Below are positions 56,703 through 64,000 of a stretch of DNA of 64,000 bases, piece after piece. The notes below the pieces were generated by a model. It saw only the letters and a list, made by a program, of their open reading frames with translations. It ran no database searches and had not been told where the DNA came from. A program made the translations under genes and the position numbers. This DNA comes from Paramacrobiotus metropolitanus (lineage: Eukaryota; Tardigrada; Eutardigrada; Parachela; Macrobiotidae): the NCBI RefSeq assembly GCF_019649055.1, contig NW_026570419.1:62001-126000 (forward strand), read 5' to 3'. Within the stretch, counting starts at the first letter, position 1. The number at the start of each line of letters is the position of its first letter.

Positions 56703-59700
56703 ATGTCTGTCAGTCGTATTATATTCTCTATGCTAGTGGCCAGTGCGCACGCCCTGATTACCGGTGTCGACTGGGCGGATTTCGTTCTTAACGGCACGGT
56801 TGATGATGCCCAGTACTGTAGGCAGTATAAATACAATCCGGTGCTGTTTGTCGTCACCAAGACGTTCTCCCAAACGACGTTGACCATGGCCTTATTTTCT
56901 GTTCTGGTATTGCTGTATTTCTGGGGACAGCAGAGGTCAGTGTACATATATAGGCGTAACCGGGTATTTATTTCGATACACACTAAGCCTTCTATGTCAG
57001 ATATCTATACTCGTGCTCGTAGTTATATTTTCGACAATTTTTTTATTATTGTTATGATTTCAAAAACCTTAGATCAGTGTACCGCGCCATACGACGTGAT
57101 CTGCGTGGTGACAACGCAGCCGACTTCCCATCCGTTGTGTCACAGCGCCGCCGCCACCCCTGGCTTATGCTGGCGGCGACATTCATTCCCACGGCGATCC
57201 TGCTGTTGGCTATGATCCTGCTGGCCATTAGACCGGTCCTGGTCAATATGACTAACTTCACCGTTCAGCGGTACTTTATTTTCGACATACCCGCCGTGGC
57301 GATGGAAACCTGGGCCGCGGTCACGTTACTCATCAATTGTGCCATTGTCTGTGCCACCTTCACCGCCGTAGCAACGATCTTCTGTCATTTCAACCAGGCA
57401 GCACAGGGAATACTGGACGGTCTGCACAGGCTGTCCCCGCGTCTACCACGCATGTCGGCCGCCGACTTATTACCCGTGGTTAGCCGGTATGAAATGGACC
57501 TGCAAGCATTAGGTAGGGTACTCGTAGTAATCGTAAGTGCACTAAGTTTTCTCATATTTCGACCAGTTTGCGTATATATATACGTACTCGTACATAAGCG
57601 TTTAATAAATTGGTTGCCGGTAACTAGTACTACCAATATGCGCGCTACTGTAGTAACCGCCCATTGCGTACGACAATACACTTGTAAGTACACAAATTAT
57701 TATTATAGTCTGGTCTGTCTAGAGTACGTACGGTTTTTCTCTGGTTTAGTTTGATAACCTATAAAATCTGTGAAAGATCTAGAGAGCTTGCAAGTTGAAT
57801 TTCGTTAACGATGTCTTTCACTAATAATTTACAGAAACGATATTTTCTGGACACTTCTTTACACATAGATGTTTAGAATTTAGAATACGTGGGGGACCCA
57901 TTGGTGAAAACGTACTAATACGCAATGACCAAAATATCAGAAAACTGAAGCATCAAGATTTTAACATGAACAATAACTTGCAACAAAAAAATCAAACCTT
58001 TTCAAAAAATATAACCGATTATAATTTTAATGATTCAATCGCCAACTGAACTGGAAATCTTTTATTCAAAACCTTAAGCTTGAAACGCTTGAAACCAAAC
58101 GAATGCCGCGAAATGTTTTTTTAATTTTTAGTTTTATTTCCAGTTAAATCAAAAATGATTTAACATTGTTTCATTGTGGACATTAATATTAGGCGCCTTA
58201 GAGGGAGAAATGGAGTCCTGTGTCGGCCTTCCGCTGTTGTCAATCTGCGCAGCCACCTTCTACTCGTTGGCGTCCACGGTGGCCCAGTTGATGATGGAGA
58301 GTGAAACAGCTCGCGAATCATTCTTCTGGGCGCATTTAGCCGTGCATAATTTATTACACCTGATAATGACCATTACCCTCATCATACTCGTGGATAGAGC
58401 GACTTCAAAGGTATGTGTGATTTTTAAAGCAGGAATGATCGCAATCACAATAGCCATTTCTTTTATCAACTTGTATGTGGACGCTGTACAGTAGGCACTT
58501 ACTGCCAGAGGCGTGCGTAATTGTGTACAATAAATAATAATTATTATTTTCCCGCTTGCTTGTACGGCTAGCAAGTCGTCAGAAAGTAGGTACGTCATGG
58601 AAGTTAAACGGGAGAACAGGCTGTCACCAAGCCACGCCCCTCTGATCAGCTTAACATTATCATCCACGCGAGCCAAAACGGCGTGCCCGCTGTACGTACG
58701 GTCCACTGTAGTCATAGGCCATCTGGCGGGCCTGAGCGTACTGCTGGTAGGCCGAATGGGGCTGGTCGTACATCCATTCCGGGGCGCCGTTTTCCTCTCC
58801 GTAATAGTTTCCCATTACCCCGTTGTTATAGACCATGAGCATGACGCACACGGCTAACGAGGCCATCCGCAGCAGCATTGCCATTGCTACGACTAAAAGG
58901 GTATCAACTACTGATAAATGATGATTTATTAAACGCAGTACTATCCACTCAACTATCTGTATTAAGAAAAAGATCAATATTACGCGCGGCCTCCCCACAG
59001 TCTGGAGATCTCTCTAACCAAAAACTTTTAAAAAATTTGCGTATTTAATAATTTATGTTGCGTGTTGTATCCAGGCAAAATTTTTCAAAGTTTCAAGGTC
59101 ATCTTGAAACTGGGTTGGATCGTTTGCGGCATCGTGCCGGCAGGATTCTGATCGGACGTATTCAAAAACAAAAGTCATGTGACGCAGTTCTGGACCACGG
59201 CCGATCTAACTGTGGTATCAGAATTTTTTAAAAGTTTTTGGTTAGAGAGATCTCGACTGTGGGGAGGCCGCGCGTAATCCTGATCATTTTCGTAATAAGA
59301 TATTTAATAATATAATTATATTAGTCCAACATCATAATCCACCCGGCTGACGGCAGTAAGGGCTCATTACATACAGGCATCGCCTAGATCTGCTTCCGGC
59401 ATTCCCCTTCCGACAGCTTCCGACATCCCCCTACATATATGTGCGCATGTTTGTGTGTATGTAGGTGGTTGCCGCTTTTGTCTTGTAAAGTACAGTGATG
59501 TCATCGCTGGGATATCTTGACCTAATGCTTTTTTTCACAATATTAATGTAATCAACCGACAATAACCGCACAGTCTAAACCATTGCCACCACTCCTTTAT
59601 TCCACTTCCACAGAATGGAAACATTGTGAAGATATCCCGGCAAATGCTGGCAGATTCGATCCGGCTACGCCACGATGAGATGTACGGACCGGGCCAGCCA

Positions 59701-60228
59701 ACGGATGACGAACAGGTGGCTATCAGACAGGTGTGTACTGATTTTTTCAATGTACCGGACATATTTATGTACTTGTTTTCACCGTAGCAGCCGCTGCTTT
59801 ACTGGCACAAACTCACTACTAGTACGCGCCATAACAGATCTAGAATGTCACAATGTAGGAGTCAAAAAGTTAACAATAAATCAGCTACGTAAAGCAATAA
59901 TTACGCATTTTGCGCAGTACAAGCGCTTCTCTGTTCGAAGTGAGTCCTGGCAATGCGTGCGCACTGGACGTATACCTCTTGTACACTGTTTATTGATTTC
60001 ACAAGTCTTTGATTCACTTTGATTGTGTTACAGAGAAGCAGCCCGGCAAAGAACAGCAGTGTCGCCGCCACCGGAGTGCCGTCGCGGCGTGGTACCGTCT
60101 CGGTCATGGAACGGGTAATGACGGCTGCCAAGTGGTATTGTCCTCAGCAGTTCTACGCGTTTCGGATGGTCACGGTCAAGCGCGTCATGATCTTCACTGT
60201 AAAACCAGACCAGCATGGATGCCAGTAA
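56703..60228 (+). CDS. Candidate insect-type gustatory receptor-like 7TM protein, five or more exons
   Basis: Exons 56703-56935, 57073-57512, 58193-58410, 59614-59730 and 60034-60228 join in phase, about 400 residues. Predicted membrane helices: around residues 2-18, 58-74 (LTMALFSVLVLLYFWG), then LMLAATFIPTAILLLAMILL, AAVTLLINCAIVCATFTAVA, LPLLSICAATFYSLASTVAQ and HNLLHLIMTITLIILV. The last exon has AAKWYCPQQFYAFRMVTVKR. The order RYEMDLQALG...ESCVGLPLLS before a helix, then a late loop and an F-x-AF-x-M-x-TVKR segment, is typical of the gustatory receptor (7tm_7) superfamily. It lacks the DRY and NPxxY motifs of GPCRs. Helix 7 is not clear: the stop at 60228 may be read-through past a donor at about 60200 (GTAAAA), with a later exon unresolved. 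Expected role: a ligand-gated chemosensory channel. Confidence 0.55.
58660..58884 (-). CDS. Small secreted protein or peptide precursor nested in a receptor intron
   Basis: ATG at 58884 (a second ATG at 58878) to a TGA stop, 74 residues. Residues 1-25 are a signal peptide (MAMLLRMASLAVCVMLMVYN region). The mature part is Tyr/Gln/Gly-rich (NYYGEEN, SAYQQYAQARQMAYDYSG) and ends YVQRARRFGSRG with basic pairs (RARR), as in prohormone cleavage sites. It lies antisense in the intron 58411-59613 of the receptor gene. An acceptor-like TTTTAG sits just before the ATG, so a 5' UTR exon is possible. It could be a neuropeptide precursor or a secreted structural peptide; I do not recognise a known peptide family. 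Confidence 0.5.
   Translation of the reverse strand: MAMLLRMASLAVCVMLMVYNNGVMGNYYGEENGAPEWMYDQPHSAYQQYAQARQMAYDYSGPYVQRARRFGSRG
58979..59278. repeat. Fold-back element, 58-nt arms
   Basis: The left arm 58979-59037 and right arm 59222-59278 are reverse complements except for a two-base difference (GTCTGGAGATC versus GTCGAGATC). The arms start ATTACGCGCGGCCTCCCCAC and end in AACTTTTAAAAAATT. The spacer of about 184 nt has no coding content. Its left edge is 95 bp upstream of the nested gene's ATG. It is a MITE-like element or long inverted repeat. Confidence 0.9.
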
Positions 60229-60849
60229 AGCAGTGTGTCATTCCAGTGACAAATTGTTAATTATCGTTAATATGATATGTAGTATAAAGTCCGTCATGCA
60301 TGGTGCGTATAGTAGTGACAGAATGACAGTATAGATACATAACATAATATCTATAGACATTATTTTTTGACGCATATTGTGTAATCTACGATTCTCAGTA
60401 GTTAGTGATTTTGCAGATTCTCGATCAGCCTAGTCGTGCTAGCTGCTTTATTCTTTTGGGACCGGAGGGAGGGTTTCGCGGGAGGCGGCTGCCCGGGCCA
60501 GACCGGGAACCGGACAGCAGTCCAGTCTAGCAACACGACAGCCACGGAATTATAATTTAATTCAACAAAGCATTTTATACCGCATACCCTTCGCGTTATA
60601 TTAATCATACCTGTATATGTCACATTAACCACAGCTTTTTACAGTAGAAATGAAAATTAATATGATTGTTACTGGATTTTTTATTTGTGTCGGTTGACTG
60701 CAGAAAAACGTTTTATCATTTTTAGACGTTACAATAATTAAGGATGTTATAATATTTAATAAATAGCGAGCTTTTACAAGATGAAACTCGTAAAATCGGT
60801 TGACTCAGCCGACTGTACAGTCTGTACAGTCTGTACTTTTCGTAATATC

Positions 60850-61393
60850 CTGCAATAAGTCAACCAAAGGACGATGGGCGCGGCACCAAGAAATGAACAG
60901 TATTGCTAAAAATTGTTGCGAAAGCGCCGGTTTTCCCTGTCAACTAGAACCGACCGGCTTATCGAGCAAGGACGGAAAAAGACCCGACGGGATGACGCTG
61001 ATTCCAGTCCGCCATGGCAAACCACTGGTGTGGGATGTAACCAGTTGGTGCACGGTCGCAGACTCTCTTGTCACCGGCAGCTCGAGGAAAGCTGGATACG
61101 TGGCTCAGCTCGCAGAAAATGCCAAGCGCCGGACATATTCATTTGTGGAAAATGGAAACTTTTTTTATCCTTTAGTGATTGAGACGTTGGGAGTATTTGG
61201 CCCCGCTTTCAGTGAATTGTTGCATTTCATGGGCCGTAAAATTCGAGACTTAACTGGAGAAGCGCGTTCTACTGCTTTCATTAAGCAACGTTTTAGTCTC
61301 GCCGTTGTAAAAGGAAATGCTACGGCTGTTTTGAGCACGTTACCTTTTAACCCACGAGAAGATCGAGATTTTGGTTGCTTTTTTAATGTTTAA
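60850..61393 (+). mobile_element. Remnant of a retroelement protein with PD-(D/E)XK-like motif
   Basis: A frame of about 180 residues ends at 61393. It contains KRPDGMTLIPVRHGKPLVWDVTSWCTV-type sequence, i.e. R-P-D-G followed 14 residues later by W-D-V-T. This is the pattern I associate with the restriction-like endonuclease or C-terminal region of many invertebrate non-LTR retrotransposon proteins. It continues AENAKRRTYS...FGPAFSELLHFMGRKIRDLT. There is no reverse transcriptase, zinc knuckle or start codon upstream, so it is 5'-truncated. A shorter copy of its C-terminal part is at 22860-23110. Confidence 0.6.
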
Positions 61394-61899
61394 ATTTTAA
61401 CTATTAAGTAGTGTACCGGCGCTTGCAGTTATTGTTTTCGTAATATAGTTCGAACATGCATACCATCTAGCTCTGCGCAAGTTCTTTACGAGGCTTAATT
61501 GCAGCACATCGCGCTTCGCGCTCGGTACAAATTATATGCGACTGAGAGATTGCTAAAATGCGGTATTAAATGAGATAGAAATCATTCTCATCTCGACAGT
61601 TAAAATTCTACAACCTGTTGCTGTAATCCACAGTTTTGCGCAATGATACTTGCGGTCGCAACCTAATTTTCCGGTCATTGTGGGTTTCTTTCGTTTACTA
61701 AGTTCAGTATGTTTACGTGAGATTTCTCCTTAATCATTTGCTCTTCCGCGGGGCTATGCTTCCCAATACAACTGTTGGAACTTCAGCTTGTGAAATATTA
61801 TGAGCTACTGTTCTGGCTTGAAACCTTGCTCAGCATAGCAATAAATCATTCAAGCGTGCTTCTCAGAAAATAATGGAGTATGTCATTAGTTTTACTTAC
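61394..61899. other. Intergenic stretch, nothing seen
   Basis: AT-rich, with no exon, long repeat or palindrome that I can support. Confidence 0.4.
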
Positions 61900-62627
61900 A
61901 TGTAAAGCTTGTTCACGGACATCACCACCATCCAATGGATTCCCTTACAGCGGAAGGGAAATGTTGGATCTTGATTTTGGTGCCGTAATGAATCAAGCAG
62001 AAAACCAGCTGAAAAAAATAAAAACATTTTAGAATTATGATCAATTATCTAACTACAGAAAAACTTGATAATCTCTGTATTTGTTGTATCAGATTTCTGG
62101 AGTACGCCGCTGCGGCATCATGGTGATAGCACTTAGGTACGAGTACCACGATCGCGCGGAATGTAACCGTAATATGTAGGGGCAATTCAGTGAAAACGTG
62201 ACATGACGCAAATTATTGTGACTGTTTAGCTTCATGGTTTTCTGCCCTTTTTTTGGATCGGCTCCTTAATTCGTCTTGTAATTATAATACTGATGAAATT
62301 GCCGTGCACGACGGCTTATCGGCAAGATAGGGAAAAGCTTACCGCCCACATGAGATTCAGCTTAGATACAGCAGCTGAGCTCGTCTTCTGTGCTCCGGTT
62401 ACGTTCACTGAAAATTCAATAAGCGGGGAGATTTAAATCTGAAGGCATAGTTCGGCCTTACTTCTGGATTCTCGAAAATTATAATACTAGAAGACTGAAA
62501 CTAAAGCCTTTTAAACCGTCACTCTATATTTATATACCCACCTTATGGATCACTTTACGTGTAGTGTCAAAATCGCCATTTAATAAAATCTGAGAATTAC
62601 CCGCATTTGGATTTCCGGTACCTGTGG
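61900..62627 (-). CDS. Possible exons of an unresolved gene
   Basis: Three minus-strand segments have good splice borders: 62627-62542 (ILLNGDFDTTRKVIHK), about 62407-62345 (NVTGAQKTSSAAVSKLNLMW ending at GTAAGC) and 62008-61900 (acceptor TTTTTTTCAG, donor GTAAGT). The segment KLNLMWALVFCLIHYG, formed by joining the last two in phase 0, faintly recalls a calponin-homology domain helix. The phases of the first two do not join, and the third has competing frames, so I cannot give a gene model. A pseudogene or part of a longer gene that continues elsewhere is equally possible. Confidence 0.2.
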
Positions 62628-62902
62628 CTGCAATACGAAGTTATTATAAGCACAAATAATTTATTAATATGCGTTCGAACAGCTATTTTGAGGGCATAAT
62701 TCAGCAAGGCATTATTTTCAGTTATTTATCACTGACGCAATAGTGCGTGCCCTGCGGCCGTAGGGGACGTAACTATTGTACCTGAAAAAAATTAAATGTT
62801 TGAGTTTTCAAGAACAGTTCTCAAATTTGTGAAAGCCCTAGCAGTAACAAAACGGCTAAAAATGAAAATTTACAGCATTAAGTAAAATGTCACCCAATTG
62901 GC

Positions 62903-63351
62903 TAAAGGGAAGTGACCCGGTACATGGTACCAAATTCGTGTACATGCACGAAAACTTTTACTTGCGCGGAGTCCCAAACACTTTTCTGTTTCGGTTTATG
63001 ACATTCTGTAGCCAGAAGATTTGTATACACTGCCGTGAAAGCAGTTGGTGCGCGCAACATCCGGTTCGGGAGTTATGGCTGTTAGAAAATTCCAAAAACT
63101 TTGAATGCGTTCACTAGGTTTACCAAAAGTCTCATTATGTACCGATCTCCCTCAAATTTTGCACGTAAATCATAAATGCACATAACCATGAAGATCATTT
63201 TTACACCGATCGAGATTTCCATGATTTTTTTCAAATTTTAAAATGAATTTTAAAATTTTTGAAATTCATTTTAAAATTTGAAAAACATGCTAGAACTGTG
63301 GGTCGGTACATGTACACAAATTTGGCACCATGTACCGGGCCACTTCCCTTA
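62903..63351. mobile_element. MITE with 48-bp terminal inverted repeats
   Basis: The left end (62903-62950) reads TAAAGGGAAGTGACCCGGTA, then CATGGTACCAAATTCGTGTACATG. The right end (63305-63351) is its reverse complement with a few changes (CATGTACACAAATTTGGCAC, CATGTACCGGGCCACTTCCC, TTA). The interior has an AT-rich inverted repeat around TTTTCAAATTTTAAAATGAA (about 63220-63285). The open frame at its left end is the inverted repeat read through, not a gene. A fragment of the end sequence (ACCGGGTCACTTCCT) is at about 45043. Confidence 0.75.
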
Positions 63352-63659
63352 AGTTGTTAAGCTTCCCTGTACATTACTTCCCCCACTTTTAAGGGTTGTG
63401 TTCTTTCGTCCCTAATCCCGTTTAGCACTGGCTTTAGGTAAGATACAACCTTCCTCTTAACCAAGGTTGTAGTGACTAACGGGAGGCAAAAACTTTGGCT
63501 GCGGTTGGGGACCTCATTAATTTTATCTGGGTATTTGTAGACGTTACCCCCGGGAGAATTGGGGGCGTGCGCCAATGCGCCTCTCTCGGGGCCTACTCTG
63601 CTTTAACCGCAATCAAAGCTGTGTGCAACAGCGGAGAGCAACAGCTTTTTAGCTCTATA

Positions 63660-63735
63660 GGTAATATTACGACGTTTAGGTAACATTAGGTAACATTATT
63701 AGCTAACGTTTAGGTAACAATAGGTTTAGGTTTAT
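63660..63735. repeat. Short tandem repeat (TTAGGTAACA)
   Basis: TTTAGGTAACATTAGGTAAC and related units recur four to five times (about 63675-63735). Beyond it to the end of the window I see no gene. Confidence 0.7.
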
Positions 63736-64000
63736 TAGAAGCGGCTATTTTCATCACGTGACATTACCCTGATCATCATTAGAGCGATATTACAGTTAAG
63801 CGTCGGCAACCATTAGAAGCCGGTACTACATATGTACCTGCCAGTGTTAATAAGTGCTAGCAGATAATACACCGTATTCATGCAAGTCCATGGTGCGGTC
63901 CCGGTTGAATATCTCCTTCGATCACGACGAAGTCTAGTGCAATTGTCCAAACAAGCAGTGACGACACGATTATCTACGTACCAGAAGAGACCGAAATGCC

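Noticed and set aside
57385-57693. A 102-codon minus-strand frame
   Set aside because: It is opposite exon 2 of the gustatory-type receptor gene and its following intron.
62887-63117. A 76-codon frame with cysteines
   Set aside because: Its first third is the terminal inverted repeat of a MITE and its mirror image occurs at the other end.
1-64000. tRNA, rRNA, CRISPR arrays and bacterial operon signals
   Set aside because: I looked for cloverleaf-type arms, regular spaced repeats and Shine-Dalgarno-linked gene chains, and saw none. The intron-rich genes rule out a prokaryotic window.

Overview
This window looks like nuclear DNA of an invertebrate animal. Genes are split by GT-AG introns, mostly about 50-150 nt with some over 1 kb. 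Gene density is about one per 5 kb. Families include Ly6/three-finger proteins, an exocyst subunit, a FYVE-finger protein, a class A GPCR and a candidate insect-type gustatory receptor. Spacing and family mix would suit a compact ecdysozoan genome (a tardigrade is one possibility), but nothing here fixes the species. I saw no tRNA, rRNA, CRISPR array or operon.

Layout. 1.5-8.4 kb (+): a ten-exon coiled-coil protein resembling CCDC180. 8.5-10.7 kb (-): a ten-exon axonemal-type thioredoxin (NME8/NME9 type), convergent with it. 10.7-14.1 kb: gene-poor, with a cluster of perfect palindromes. 14.1-18.5 kb (+): ZFYVE21, eight exons. 19.4-25.6 kb: three Ly6/three-finger genes, two of them (-) transmembrane paralogues built on one plan and one (+) with a GPI-like tail. 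27.7-29.1 kb (+): a C2-domain gene. 29.8-30.7 and 34.1-34.3 kb: degraded copies of local genes. 32.2-32.7 kb (+): a 127-residue membrane/coiled-coil protein. 35.1-37.6 kb (-): a secreted protein with two Ig-like domains. 38.1-40.0 kb (-): an unrecognised Lys-rich protein. 41.2-42.7 kb (-): a complete Ly6 gene with a GPI-like tail. 43.6-48.5 kb (+): exocyst subunit Sec15 (EXOC6) with an unusual Ser-rich N-terminal extension. 49.1-52.8 kb (-): a rhodopsin-like GPCR. 56.3-60.2 kb: a candidate gustatory-type receptor (+), with a small secreted-protein gene nested antisense in its third intron. 60.8-64 kb: retroelement remnant, unresolved exons and a MITE.

Several genes point to cilia or sperm (CCDC180-like, axonemal thioredoxin, C2CD6-like). 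Others are membrane-surface or signalling proteins (Ly6, Ig, GPCR, gustatory type) or membrane traffic (Sec15, ZFYVE21). They are neighbours, not an operon.

Exon models were built by hand from splice-site sequence, phase continuity and family similarity. Gene names marked tentative rest on recalled family features, not on a database search.
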